A stretch of 51,846 bases of DNA from Candidatus Pacearchaeota archaeon (GCA_018303885.1 JAGVXG010000006.1:1-51846); one strand, 5' to 3'; shown: positions 8,086 through 16,891, numbered from the stretch's first letter. A program made the numbers and translations. Notes: generated by a model not told the origin, from the letters alone.

Positions 8086-8100
8086 TTATACTTTGTATAA
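8086..8100. promoter_or_regulatory. Candidate VapB operator
   Basis: TTATAC-TTT-GTATAA is a perfect 6-bp-arm inverted repeat. It sits between the TATA box and the vapB ATG, starting 3 nt upstream of the start codon. Binding here would block transcription start. Position and symmetry fit an AbrB-type dimer site. Confidence 0.55.
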
Positions 8101-8163
8101 CTTATTATTTAAATGTTTCGATTCCCTTTATTTCTTCTTTACTCAATCTCTCTCTAGAATCAA

Positions 8164-8970
8164 TCACTTCACAGTCTTCATTTCATGCCAGGCAAGTTCA
8201 AACAATTGCTCTAGAGCACCGGCAAAGAAGTCTGTGTTTATCCAAACCCCAATATCATAATTAGGGTGGAATTTTTCGTCGTCGAGAAGCATGAACATCA
8301 ACTGACTCGAATCAATTATTGCAAATCTTGCTTTTATTTTTTCCATGTTTTTTACTTCTGCAACTCTCTTAAGCTCTCTTGCAACTTTTATATTGTTACT
8401 ATTTATTGGAGCAGCTATTCTTATTTTTATGCCGCGTTTCTTGCATTTTTCAAGACTCGGCATTAAGACTTCCATCTTTCTATTCAAACCTTCTGCTGTT
8501 GTTACGATGGTTATTGTTTTTTCAGCATCTCTTACCATCATATCAAGATGATTATACAAATTTTGGCGCCCTTTCAGGCTTCCAGACATGTCAGAAGGCT
8601 CTACAAATTTCACACCTTTAGTAAACAGAGAATTCAATTCATTAAGAACCTCATCACCCTTCAACGTTTCCAAACGCTTTGACCTTTCCTTTGCATCAAC
8701 CATAAGATTTTTCTTGACTCTTTCAACGACTTCTCCCGGCTTTAGTGCAATGAATTTTATCGGCTTGCCAAGCTTCATAATAATAAAGCCCTTTTTCTCA
8801 AGACTCTCGAGAATATCATATGTTCTGGACCTAGGAACATCAGATATGCTGCTCAGTTCTCCAGCAGTCGAAGTTCCACGAGAAAGAAGTGCCGCCCATA
8901 CCTTAACCTCATAAAGATTAAGATCAAATATTTTTCTAAGCCTGCCTAAAAATTCTTCTTTGACTATCAT
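8164..8970 (-). CDS. TrmB-family regulator with PLD-like effector domain
   Basis: A 268-residue regulator. Its N-terminal winged helix (about residues 10-75) has the TrmB pattern: FDLNLYEVKVWAALLSRGTS, with PRSRTYDILESLEKKGFI as recognition helix. A coil around residues 80-110 may dimerise. The C-terminal half (ITIVTTAEGLNRK, KKRGIKIRIAAPI, ARFAIIDSSQLMFML) matches the phospholipase-D-like ligand domain used by many archaeal TrmB-like proteins; the catalytic HKD is not present. It is convergent or unlinked to the genes around it, so its targets are unknown. Confidence 0.88.
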   Translation of the reverse strand: MIVKEEFLGRLRKIFDLNLYEVKVWAALLSRGTSTAGELSSISDVPRSRTYDILESLEKKGFIIMKLGKPIKFIALKPGEVVERVKKNLMVDAKERSKRLETLKGDEVLNELNSLFTKGVKFVEPSDMSGSLKGRQNLYNHLDMMVRDAEKTITIVTTAEGLNRKMEVLMPSLEKCKKRGIKIRIAAPINSNNIKVARELKRVAEVKNMEKIKARFAIIDSSQLMFMLLDDEKFHPNYDIGVWINTDFFAGALEQLFELAWHEMKTVK

Positions 8971-9036
8971 ATTATATTTCTAATTGCCCATCCTCTTTTT
9001 AAAGATTGTTATGATAAAAGAGTAACCGATTAAGGA

Positions 9037-11898
9037 TTACCTGTTGGTAACAATAATCGCGATTGAGCCCTTATTATCTTTTATTTTAAACTCAGTTTTG
9101 TTTTTAAATCTTTCCGTACTGCTTTTGAAAATTTCAAGTTTTTTTGCGTTTGTCCTTTCTTTTATGAAGGATTTTTGTTTTTCAAGGATATTTTTAAAAT
9201 CATCATCGGTGATTATGAAAAGTTCAATTCTGTCTTTTTTCTGCAGCCCAAGTTTTTTCCTGAAATCCTGCACAAGCCTAGACATTTCACGAGCATAACC
9301 CTCTGCTTCAAGCTCGGGTGTTTGCCTTGTGTCGAGCTCGACATATTCAGTATAACTTTCATCTTTTTTTAATTTTGGCATTTTGAACTCTACTTCCTTA
9401 ATATTCAACTGAGACTTTATTATATCTAAAAATTGATTGTAAGGTTCTTTTGTCCTTATGAATACTTTCATTTTTTTAAGCGGCCACCTCAGTCCTATTT
9501 TTTCCTTGTCTCTTTCTGCTAAGCCTTTTTCAATTATAACTACTACATTTCCAAATTCTTTTTCTAGTCCCTTATCAATTTTATTCTTATTAGCATTTGG
9601 CCAACTCCTTAGATGCACGCTTTCTTCTTTAACAATTCTTTTTTTTCTTAAGCTTTGCCAGATATTTTCTGTTATAAAAGGACAGAAAGGCGCGAGAAGC
9701 TCCAATAGGCTTAAATAAACCTCTTTAACAACAAACAAAGCTTCTTTATCCTCAGCAGAAATTCTTTCTCTAACAAATTGTATGTACCCCCTGCTAAAAT
9801 CATTCAGCCAAAAATTCTGCAATTCTCTCGTTGCGGTATGTGGATGTAACGCATTTAATTCTTCAGTTATTTTTTTTACAAGAGAATTTAATCTTGACAT
9901 TATCCATTTATCCTCTATCCGGCTTATCTTGGTTTCTTTTGAATTTTTCACTAGATTTTGAAGATTGTAAAAAATATTAAGATTATTTCTAGGCTCTTTT
10001 GCAACATGGAATCCAAATCTCATGTCTTGGCTTGGATCTTGAAGGCAATATAAAAACCTCATTGAATCTGCGCCAATTTTTTCAGCTGCTTCGTCAAATG
10101 GTATTGAATTTCCTTTACTTTTGTGCATTTCCTCGCCTTTTTCGTCTTTAAGAGTTTCATATCCAAAAAGAGACTTAAACGGAGCCTTTCCAGTTATTGC
10201 AATGCTCGCCCACATTAGTGCATTAAACCAACCTCTTGACTGTCCGGGCATGCTTTCAGATATCAGATCAGCAGGGAACCATTTTTCCCAATATTTTCTG
10301 TCTGTTAAATAATTTAAAGTGGAAAATGACACAATTCCAGCATCGAGCCAGGCATCTCCGACATCAGAAATTCTTGAGACTTCTTTGCCGCATTTTGAGC
10401 ATTTTACCTTTATTTCATCTATCCAAGGCCGATGTATATCTTTAAGGCCATCAACTTTTTTCTTGTCAATAGCCCTCTCTCTTAATTCCTGTAAACTCCC
10501 CGCAACAAAAACCTCTTTGCATCCAGGATTTTCGCATTCCCAAATCGGAAGAGGCAAGCCCCAGTATCTCTCACGGGAAATTAGCCAGTCCCCCATGTTT
10601 TTGAACCACTCTTCTTGCCTTACTTTTCCATATTCTGGATACCAATTGACTTTTTTATTTTCTTCAATTAATTTTTTTCTTATTTCGTCGCATTTTATGT
10701 ACCATTCTGAAACCAATCTAAAAACAAGCTCATTACCACAGCGCCAGCAGTGCGGATACCTATGCTTATAAGGAACTATCTTGTAAGAAAAGTCTCTTTT
10801 TTCCAAATCAGCGAGAACCTCTTTATTTACTTCTGAATATTTCTTTCCTGAAAAATCTCCGAATCCAGAGGAATAAATTCCTGCCTCATCCAAAGGAGAA
10901 ATAACATTTAGATGCAAATTTTTTCCTAGTTCATAATCATCTGTCCCGCAGCCCGGCGCAATATGAACGATTCCCGTTCCTTCTTCTTCAGAAGCAAGTT
11001 CCCATAAGACAACTTTATGAAGAGATTTTTTTTGTTCCAAGAAGTTTTTATAAGGCATTTCATAAGACAATCCAGAAAGTTCTTTTCCCTTTTTCTTTTC
11101 AGCGACTTTGTATTTCCCATTCAATTCACCAAGCCTTTTTTCAGCAATCCAATAACGTTCGCCATTCTGTTGTTCTGCTTTCACATAAACTATGTCTTTA
11201 TTTACAGCAATTGCAACATTTGCAGGAACAGTCCATGGCGTTGTTGTGAAAATTAAAAAGTATTCATTATTCTTTCCCTTGATTGGAAATTTCATGAATA
11301 ATGCCGGATGCGTTACTTCTTTGTAACCTTCTGTGACAATATCATGCTTTGAGCTCGCTGTTCCGCATCTCCAACACCACGGCACAGCGTCTCTTCCTTT
11401 GTATAACCATCCTTTTTTATGATATGTTTTAATCAAAAACCAATTATGAAGATTATTGTTATCTGTCATGGTATAATAAGAATTTTCCCAATCCATCCAC
11501 TGCCCAAGCCTTATTGATTGTTCTGTCTGAATCTTTGAGAATTTTTCAACTCTTTTTCTGCACGCCTCTACAAATTTTAAAATTCCGAACTTTTCAATGT
11601 CTTTTTTGTCTTTTAATCCAAGATCTTTTTCTTCCTCTCTTTCAACCCATAGTCCCTGGCAATCAAATCCGTTTTGAAAACGCATCTCGTAGCCTTGCAT
11701 TGACTTATATCTGTGAAATAAATCCTTGTAAGTTCTGCCCCATGCATGATGAACTCCCATGGGATTATTTGCAGTTATTGGCCCATCGATAAAACTCCAA
11801 GTTTTTCCTTTCTTGTTCTTTTTTCTGAGTTTTTCAAATATCTTTTTTTCTTTCCAAAACTTCAAAACTCCTTCTTCACTTTTCTTAAAATCGTACAT
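9037..11898 (-). CDS. ileS: Isoleucyl-tRNA synthetase
   Basis: A 953-residue class Ia synthetase that charges tRNA-Ile. The HIGH region is FIDGPITANNP followed by HHAWG at 50-54. The CP1 editing domain occupies about residues 190-390, with Cys pairs CWRCG near 175 and 385. A further zinc-like cluster, CENPGC...CSKCG, sits near 455-510. The KMSKS loop is unusual: MHKSKGN at 591-597. A tRNA-binding C-terminal domain follows. The same fold is shared with ValRS and LeuRS, but the ITANNPMGVHHAWG region and overall order favour IleRS. It is followed upstream by the transglutaminase-like gene, 34 nt away. Confidence 0.88.
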   Translation of the reverse strand: MYDFKKSEEGVLKFWKEKKIFEKLRKKNKKGKTWSFIDGPITANNPMGVHHAWGRTYKDLFHRYKSMQGYEMRFQNGFDCQGLWVEREEEKDLGLKDKKDIEKFGILKFVEACRKRVEKFSKIQTEQSIRLGQWMDWENSYYTMTDNNNLHNWFLIKTYHKKGWLYKGRDAVPWCWRCGTASSKHDIVTEGYKEVTHPALFMKFPIKGKNNEYFLIFTTTPWTVPANVAIAVNKDIVYVKAEQQNGERYWIAEKRLGELNGKYKVAEKKKGKELSGLSYEMPYKNFLEQKKSLHKVVLWELASEEEGTGIVHIAPGCGTDDYELGKNLHLNVISPLDEAGIYSSGFGDFSGKKYSEVNKEVLADLEKRDFSYKIVPYKHRYPHCWRCGNELVFRLVSEWYIKCDEIRKKLIEENKKVNWYPEYGKVRQEEWFKNMGDWLISRERYWGLPLPIWECENPGCKEVFVAGSLQELRERAIDKKKVDGLKDIHRPWIDEIKVKCSKCGKEVSRISDVGDAWLDAGIVSFSTLNYLTDRKYWEKWFPADLISESMPGQSRGWFNALMWASIAITGKAPFKSLFGYETLKDEKGEEMHKSKGNSIPFDEAAEKIGADSMRFLYCLQDPSQDMRFGFHVAKEPRNNLNIFYNLQNLVKNSKETKISRIEDKWIMSRLNSLVKKITEELNALHPHTATRELQNFWLNDFSRGYIQFVRERISAEDKEALFVVKEVYLSLLELLAPFCPFITENIWQSLRKKRIVKEESVHLRSWPNANKNKIDKGLEKEFGNVVVIIEKGLAERDKEKIGLRWPLKKMKVFIRTKEPYNQFLDIIKSQLNIKEVEFKMPKLKKDESYTEYVELDTRQTPELEAEGYAREMSRLVQDFRKKLGLQKKDRIELFIITDDDFKNILEKQKSFIKERTNAKKLEIFKSSTERFKNKTEFKIKDNKGSIAIIVTNR

Positions 11899-11932
11899 AT
11901 TAATTTTAACAGTTTGACATTTTTAAATTATT

Positions 11933-12577
11933 TTAATTCTTCTTGCGGACTTTCTTAAGCTTTTTCGGCTTCCACTCAACAATCTTTCCAGCTTCTATTT
12001 CTGGCTTGTCTGCGAGCCTTAAACCGGAAATCTGGCTTCTGGTTAATATGGGAAAGTGTTTGACTTTTGCAAGATAATCATCGACATACCATAAATCATC
12101 TTCAGAGATAATCCAGTTAAGATAATCAAATCTCGCCAGATTGACAGGCATCGAGTAACTTCTTAGCGTTTTTCTGCCAGAATCGTCGAAATATTCATGA
12201 AAAAAACTCATGACTAATTCTCTTATACTTTTGTAAATAGGTTCTCTGTAACGAAGAACAGCATGATTTGTCTTGCTTATTGCCCCCCAGTATCTGCCAC
12301 GTTTAAACACGCAGATAACATGATCAAAATCTTTTTTAACAGAAGTTAAATCAACAACAAGCGGCTTTTCCCCATGAATTCTTAAAGCAACAGCAGCCAA
12401 TAAAGCGCCTTCAATGCAATGCGCTTTCCATTCCCTTAAAACCATTCTTGGAGAAATGCACGTGTCTTTTTCATCTTCCTCAAAGTTTATTGGGATCTTA
12501 TTAAGAAAATCCTGAATTTTTTTCGGGGTGTTTAATGCCTTCAGGATTTTCATCTCCTTTTCATTTAAGCCGAACAT
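11933..12577 (-). CDS. Transglutaminase-like fold protein
   Basis: The 214-residue protein contains WKAHCIEGALLAAVALR (Cys54 at the start of a helix) followed by VVDLTSVKKDFDHVICVF (His86 on a strand). This is the Cys-His arrangement of the transglutaminase/protease-like superfamily; the third catalytic residue is not clear. The tail is very basic (KPKKLKKVRKKN). No signal peptide, so it is cytoplasmic. Archaeal homologues are uncharacterised as far as I know. It lies directly upstream of ileS and may be cotranscribed. The substrate is unknown. Confidence 0.65.
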   Translation of the reverse strand: MFGLNEKEMKILKALNTPKKIQDFLNKIPINFEEDEKDTCISPRMVLREWKAHCIEGALLAAVALRIHGEKPLVVDLTSVKKDFDHVICVFKRGRYWGAISKTNHAVLRYREPIYKSIRELVMSFFHEYFDDSGRKTLRSYSMPVNLARFDYLNWIISEDDLWYVDDYLAKVKHFPILTRSQISGLRLADKPEIEAGKIVEWKPKKLKKVRKKN

Positions 12578-12672
12578 GATTTGATTAGGGATTTTTAATA
12601 CTTAAATGTTAGGAAAATACCGCAAAAGTTCAATTAAATTAGCTGTTGGGATTAAAAACTTTTTATTGTCTA

Positions 12673-13367
12673 TTAGCTAAAACCTTCCAAAACTTCCTTC
12701 TCAAGAAAATGCAGCTCGCTCGGAATTATTATGCAGAAAGGCGCTTTAGCTTTTTGTTTTTTAAGCTTGCTAATATCACCATAATGAATATGAGAATCTT
12801 TAAGCCCAAGCCGTTCGCATATAACTACCTTCTCTAACTTAACATTCTTATTTCGGCAATCTTTTTCTAACTTTCTTAAGGCGTCATTAAAACTCATCCC
12901 AATATCAACAAGAATTAATGTATGCGCTTTTATACTTAAATTTGATTTAACAACATCGATATAACTATCTGCATCAAGATTTGGCAGACTCGTTGTTTTT
13001 CCAAATTTGTAAAGCTGAAGTCCTGTTTCTCCAATAGCATTTAAAATAGAAGCGTTATGAAGAACTTTGACTTTTATCTTTCTTTTTCTAGCTTCTTGAA
13101 TCAGAGAGATATGTGTTGTCGCTGCCAGCGGGCTTCCATAAACAAGCAAAACAATATCCTTGCTTTTTGCCTCGCCAAGAACCTTAAAGCTTTCAACAAA
13201 ATTTCTGTCAACAGGAACAACTTCTTGGTTAATCTCTTTTTCAAGTTCAGAAAATTTGTAAGGAAATTCAACAGTATAATTTTCAATGTAAACCTTGTCA
13301 GCCTTTTCTATTGCCTTACCCAGCTAAAACCTTCGTGATTCAAACCAAGTCCGATTAAGTGTAACAT
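12673..13367 (-). pseudogene. dph5: Diphthine synthase, interrupted by a frameshift
   Basis: Dph5 is the methyltransferase of diphthamide synthesis on EF-2. The N-terminus reads MLHLIGLGLNHEGFS from the ATG at 13367, the family's usual start. Around 13320 the frame shifts: the rest (GKAIEKADKVYIENYTVEF, then VYGSPLAATTHISL, then GETGLQLYKFGKTTSLP) continues in another frame to the stop at 12673. The start frame hits TAG four codons later, and the second frame has TAG just upstream of the junction. Comparison with the family suggests about 7 nt lost (1 nt minimum). Everything else is well conserved, so it may be a sequencing error, a recent mutation or programmed frameshifting. A restart at the TTG near 13149 would lack the methyltransferase N-terminus. 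Confidence 0.8.
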
Positions 13368-13391
13368 AAAAATAAGAGAAAAAACCAGTTT

Positions 13392-13610
13392 TTAAGCGTG
13401 TTGATTATCAGAGAATTTTTCTTCTATAATTCTTGATATCGGCTTCCCTGTTTTTTCTTTTAATTTCTTAAGCTTGTTTATAGTCTCGACTGAGAGAGTT
13501 ATGTCTATTCTCTTTCTTTGAAAAGGCAGCTCTCTAGTTTTATCATAATTTTCCAAGATTTCAAATACTTCTTTATATTTCTTCAAAATTATATCTTTAT
13601 TTAATTGCAT
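13392..13610 (-). CDS. Ribbon-helix-helix antitoxin of the Fic module
   Basis: A 72-residue protein. The C-terminal half, RIDITLSVETINKLKKLKEK then TGKPISRIIEEKF, is a ribbon-helix-helix DNA-binding unit. The N-terminal helix region (residues 1-30) is free to contact a toxin. Its start overlaps the end of the Fic gene by 14 nt, a typical toxin-antitoxin linkage, although here the toxin gene comes first. Confidence 0.75.
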   Translation of the reverse strand: MQLNKDIILKKYKEVFEILENYDKTRELPFQRKRIDITLSVETINKLKKLKEKTGKPISRIIEEKFSDNQHA

Positions 13611-13932
13611 TTTTTAGCCTCCATTCAATTTTTCTTATATCCTGAATATTGTTTTTTGCGATTGAAGTAATATGATGTACAAGCAAATCACGATCCACGC
13701 CTTTTTTGAATTCGTGAGCAAAACTTAATGATACATAAGCTGCTGTTCTTTTATTCCCATCTGAAAAAGGATGATCAACCAAAATTGATCTTAATAGATA
13801 AGCTAATTTTTTATAGTTTCCGAGTTTTTTATTGCCTAATTTATCTAAAGCATAGTCCAAGCTAGAATCACTTCTTAAATTTCCTCCAAATCCTTTGTTT
13901 ATTCTCAAAATTTCTTCCTTACCAATTTTCAT
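13597..13932 (-). CDS. Fic/Doc-family toxin
   Basis: The Fic motif HPFSDGNKRTAA is complete in its His, Asp, Gly-Asn and Lys-Arg positions. The form HPFxDGNKR is closer to Doc-type (death on curing) proteins than to long AMP-transferases with GNGR. Expected activity is phosphorylation or nucleotidylation of a translation factor; Doc acts on EF-Tu. The start MKIGKEEI (13932) is preferred over the upstream ATG at 13953, because a TTTATAAA box at 13956-13963 is correctly spaced for a leaderless start at 13932. That leaves 111 residues, normal for Doc-like proteins. Confidence 0.9.
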   Translation of the reverse strand: MKIGKEEILRINKGFGGNLRSDSSLDYALDKLGNKKLGNYKKLAYLLRSILVDHPFSDGNKRTAAYVSLSFAHEFKKGVDRDLLVHHITSIAKNNIQDIRKIEWRLKNAIK

Positions 13933-13955
13933 ACACATAAATATTGGTGACATAG

Positions 13956-13963
13956 TTTATAAA
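13956..13963. promoter_or_regulatory. Symmetric TATA box between divergent Fic and DUF1761 genes
   Basis: TTTATAAA is its own reverse complement. It lies about 27 nt from the Fic start at 13932 on the minus strand. On the plus strand it is about 27 nt from a predicted transcription start near 13987, just ahead of the Shine-Dalgarno GGAGGTGG (13991-13998) of the 14002 gene. One box may serve both directions. Confidence 0.55.
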
Positions 13964-14001
13964 TCTTTTGCTCTTAAACTTAAAATCAAAGGAGGTGGAA
14001 A

Positions 14002-14415
14002 ATGGTTTTAGGAGAAAGTGTAAATTTGTGGGCTGTTTTGGTCTCGGCAATTGCAGCCATGATTGTAGGCTCTTTGTGGTATGGTCCATTATTCGGTAAA
14101 GCCTGGATGAAGTTATCTGGAATGACGCCACAGAAGATGAAGTCAATGAAAACAAGTGTTACTCGGTCATATCTGCTCGCATTTATTGGAGCCCTTGTTT
14201 TGGCATATGTCCTTGGTGTGATTATTGGATGGGCAAACGTAACAACACTATGGTCAGGAGTTGTTGTAGGATTTTGCGTTTGGCTCGGATTTAGCGCAAC
14301 ACATGCCTTAGGAGCAGTTATCTGGGAAGGAAAACCTTGGACAGCGTTCTGGCTTAATGGTCTTGGTGGATTAGTTAGCTTGGTTATCCAAGGCGCAATA
14401 CTTGCCGCCTGGTAG
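14002..14415 (+). CDS. DUF1761 family membrane protein
   Basis: A 137-residue protein with four predicted helices (about residues 8-28, 55-78, 82-102 and 115-136). The family signature is visible: NLWAVLVSAIAAMIVGSLWY followed by GPLFGKAW. DUF1761 proteins are small membrane proteins of unknown function in bacteria and archaea. A strong Shine-Dalgarno at 13991 and a leader make this one of the few leadered genes in the window. Confidence 0.85.
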   Translation: MVLGESVNLWAVLVSAIAAMIVGSLWYGPLFGKAWMKLSGMTPQKMKSMKTSVTRSYLLAFIGALVLAYVLGVIIGWANVTTLWSGVVVGFCVWLGFSATHALGAVIWEGKPWTAFWLNGLGGLVSLVIQGAILAAW

Positions 14416-14430
14416 CTCTTTTAATTTATT

Positions 14431-14700
14431 CTAATTTTTTCTTTTAGAGTTCTTTTTTATTCTTGGTTTTGATAAGCTCCTGCTTGTAACAATTGCAATA
14501 AAAGCAAAAGTAAAAAGCAAAGCATCATTTCTAAAAATCAAGCTTAAGATAACCCCTAAAAAACTCGCTAGTATTATTAATTTAAACCAAAATTGTCCCT
14601 GCTTTAGTTCTTCTTTTGTTTGCTTTGCAAGATAGTTGCCAATGGGAAAGCCTAAAATTAGTATAACGATTCCAATTAATAGATTAATTAAGTGGGCCAT
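14431..14700 (-). CDS. Small membrane protein with basic tail
   Basis: An 89-residue protein with three hydrophobic segments (about residues 5-22, 40-56 and 61-75) and a strongly basic C-terminus (KPRIKKNSKRKN). The motif LGFPIGNYLAKQTKEEL between helices 1 and 2 recurs in small archaeal membrane proteins, but I cannot name a family. It is convergent with the DUF1761 gene. Confidence 0.65.
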   Translation of the reverse strand: MAHLINLLIGIVILILGFPIGNYLAKQTKEELKQGQFWFKLIILASFLGVILSLIFRNDALLFTFAFIAIVTSRSLSKPRIKKNSKRKN

Positions 14701-14737
14701 AAAAACCAGAGGAAAAAGATATTAATAAATCATTTGA

Positions 14738-15007
14738 TTAAACTTCACGAAACACGCACTCTAGTTCGCCTTCAAGATCAATAGGTTTGCCATCATTTTT
14801 TTCCTTAAGCAATTTAAAAACTTTTTCTCCTATGTCATCATATTTCTCGTCCGGAAGATCACTTTTACTTAAGATGAGCTTCATATCCTTAAATCTAGCT
14901 TGTTTATTTAGTATATCTTCTTTTACCATTTCGTAAAGATTTAGACTAACACAAGGAAGAGCGTAGTATTGACCACCAGACTCATAGACTAAAATCCTCC
15001 ACGGCAT
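14738..15007 (-). CDS. Hypothetical 89-residue protein
   Basis: A soluble, acidic mixed alpha/beta protein beginning MPWRILVYESGGQYYALP. No motif recognised. An AT-rich box (TTTAAATTTATA region near 15030-15040) lies about 27 nt upstream of the ATG, so it probably has its own leaderless promoter. It is divergent from dtdA. Confidence 0.6.
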   Translation of the reverse strand: MPWRILVYESGGQYYALPCVSLNLYEMVKEDILNKQARFKDMKLILSKSDLPDEKYDDIGEKVFKLLKEKNDGKPIDLEGELECVFREV

Positions 15008-15112
15008 AAAACAAATTACCCTCAGTTTTATTTAAATTTATATGTGTTATTCTAATATAGGGCTGTTTTTATTAATCATAAACTTTAAAATCCAGCCTGT
15101 TTATCTAAAATC

Positions 15113-15907
15113 ATGGCATATGAGAAATTTTTGATAGCGGCTTCGAAACTCGATAAAGCAGGAATCAACATAACAACCCAGCTAAGCCAGTTTGGAGATT
15201 TTAAGTTTTATCTTGTTGACGGAGAGATAATCCATACAGAAAGTCTAGACCTTGAAAAAATAAATTCTTTTGATTTCGTAGTCTTTGCATCTAAGCATAA
15301 GTCTGAAAGTCGCGAGAAGACACTTTCTGTCCACGCTCCTGGAAATTGGCGCTCTGCCGAGTTTGGCGGTCAACCAGGACACGTATGTAAAAGCTCTGCA
15401 TTCTTCATGAAACAGATGTTTGAAAAAATGCATGAAAACATGCTGCAATACAATTTGAAAGAATACAAATTGACTCTCGAAGCGACGCATCATGGTCCCT
15501 TAATTGACAAGCCATGTGTTTTTGTTGAAATCGGCTCTACAGAAAATGAATGGACAGACAAGCGTATTGGTTTCATTGTCGCAAAGGCAATTTCCGAAAC
15601 CCTGAAAAACTTTAAGCCAAATCCTTACAATGAAATAGCTGTTGCAATCGGCGGTCCGCACTACTGCCCAAACTTCAATAAAATTCAACTGCGTTCGAAT
15701 GTTGCGATTTCTCATGTTATTCCCCAATACGCCTTTCCCTTTACAGAAGAAATGATAACCGAAGCCGTGCATAAAACAGAAGAAGAACTCGACTTTGTAC
15801 TTCTAGATTGGAAAGGGCTTGGAAATGCAGAACAACGCCAGAAAATTATCGAAATTCTCAACAAGCTTTATATAAATTACAAAAAAACAAGCGATGTTGG
15901 TAAGTGA
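15113..15907 (+). CDS. dtdA: D-aminoacyl-tRNA deacylase, archaeal type
   Basis: DtdA (GEK1 family) hydrolyses D-amino acids from mischarged tRNA and is the archaeal/plant replacement for bacterial Dtd. The 264-residue protein shows the family blocks: FASKHKSESREKTLSVHAPG (about residues 61-80), LEATHHGPLIDKP (about 123-135), and IGGPHYCPNFNK with HVIPQYAF near residue 200. The conserved His residues of HAPG, THHG and GPHY are candidate metal ligands. TTTAAAA at 15084-15090 is about 26 nt from the ATG, consistent with a leaderless start. Assignment is secure. Confidence 0.95.
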   Translation: MAYEKFLIAASKLDKAGINITTQLSQFGDFKFYLVDGEIIHTESLDLEKINSFDFVVFASKHKSESREKTLSVHAPGNWRSAEFGGQPGHVCKSSAFFMKQMFEKMHENMLQYNLKEYKLTLEATHHGPLIDKPCVFVEIGSTENEWTDKRIGFIVAKAISETLKNFKPNPYNEIAVAIGGPHYCPNFNKIQLRSNVAISHVIPQYAFPFTEEMITEAVHKTEEELDFVLLDWKGLGNAEQRQKIIEILNKLYINYKKTSDVGK

Positions 15908-15922
15908 AATAGTTCAATAAAA

Positions 15923-16288
15923 TCAAGCAGCTTCTTCTTTAGGCGCAAGGCTATCCAAGAATTCAACTTCTCTGGAAGTAAATTCTGCAAGCAGTTCACT
16001 CATTGATTTATGGTCAGGTCCTGGAAGACCAACAGCATTGTTTTGTATCAACGTTTCCAAAGGATTTCTAAGAGTTGTTCCTCTCATTGTGACCCCGCGA
16101 AATTCACCGCCCACATATTTTGTGTGCGAAATTAGTACACCATGTACATTAATATCATAATTATAAACTGACATAACAGCTTCTGGTAAATTTTCAGTTA
16201 TTCCCTTGGCAAGTTCTCTATCGTCGCCTTCATAAAGAACAGCATATCCTTCTTCTACTTTTTCCTTAACAAAATATCTTTCTGCCAT
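15923..16288 (-). CDS. Hypothetical 121-residue protein
   Basis: An acidic, soluble protein with no family I recognise. Segments such as YAVLYEGDDRELAKGI and VHGVLISHTKYVGGEF suggest a small alpha/beta fold, with a helical, acidic tail ending APKEEAA. Convergent with dtdA (15 nt between stops). Coding bias looks real across its length. Confidence 0.6.
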   Translation of the reverse strand: MAERYFVKEKVEEGYAVLYEGDDRELAKGITENLPEAVMSVYNYDINVHGVLISHTKYVGGEFRGVTMRGTTLRNPLETLIQNNAVGLPGPDHKSMSELLAEFTSREVEFLDSLAPKEEAA

Positions 16289-16349
16289 GAGATTTTTAAG
16301 AAGCCCTAGTTTTTAAATATTTCTATTTGTTACTCTTTTAGAATTAATA

Positions 16350-16820
16350 CTATCTCTTTTTCTTCCACGCAACAAATCCGATAACAATACCATATGCTAG
16401 GGTTCCCAGCCCTCCAGCAATAAAACCAAGCAGCGGGGAAAGAGCCAGCCATCCAGGATATCTAAGTTTTTCAAAAACTCTCCAGTTAGAAATAATAAAA
16501 AGAGCCCCAACTGCAATCCACCCTAAAATAGGAATTATTAATAGGAATACCCATGCCCAATGAAATCCTCCAAGTTGCAGCCACATTGCTATATTAGCAA
16601 ACGGAATCCACGCAAGCCAAGGATGCTTATGACCGCGTTTCTTTGCAACAGTATACCATGCCCATGCAAAATAAATGTAGACAGCTATAAGAATAATTAA
16701 GGCAAGAATAATAAAAGCCGCAATAGTAGCTCCTAAAGTTGAAGCTAAAACTGTTTGTTGGAAGTCAGGACTACCCCATATATCCCATCTGCTAACATTT
16801 GCTAAATCAAAAAAGGTCAT
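16350..16820 (-). CDS. Membrane protein, DUF5684-like
   Basis: The 156-residue protein has about four membrane helices. The pattern WYTVAKKRGHKHPWLAWIPF followed by ANIAMWLQLGG resembles the DUF5684 group, where K-RG-KPWLA-IPF-N is typical, and the tail GFVAWKKKR is basic. Function unknown. It is divergent from the GGDEF gene, with 71 nt between the chosen starts. Confidence 0.7.
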   Translation of the reverse strand: MTFFDLANVSRWDIWGSPDFQQTVLASTLGATIAAFIILALIILIAVYIYFAWAWYTVAKKRGHKHPWLAWIPFANIAMWLQLGGFHWAWVFLLIIPILGWIAVGALFIISNWRVFEKLRYPGWLALSPLLGFIAGGLGTLAYGIVIGFVAWKKKR

Positions 16821-16891
16821 TCCAAAAATACGCGAATCCTGTTTATAAAACTTTTTACAAAACTTTATTAATATTCCTTCTTTTTAAGTTC

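Noticed and set aside
8164-8970. PLD-like half of the TrmB protein as an active phospholipase
   Set aside because: No HKD motif is present; the domain looks like the sensory version.
16799-16891. Upstream extension of the GGDEF protein
   Set aside because: It would overlap the divergent gene, and the sequence shows no conserved domain; a start at 16892 gives the complete enzyme.
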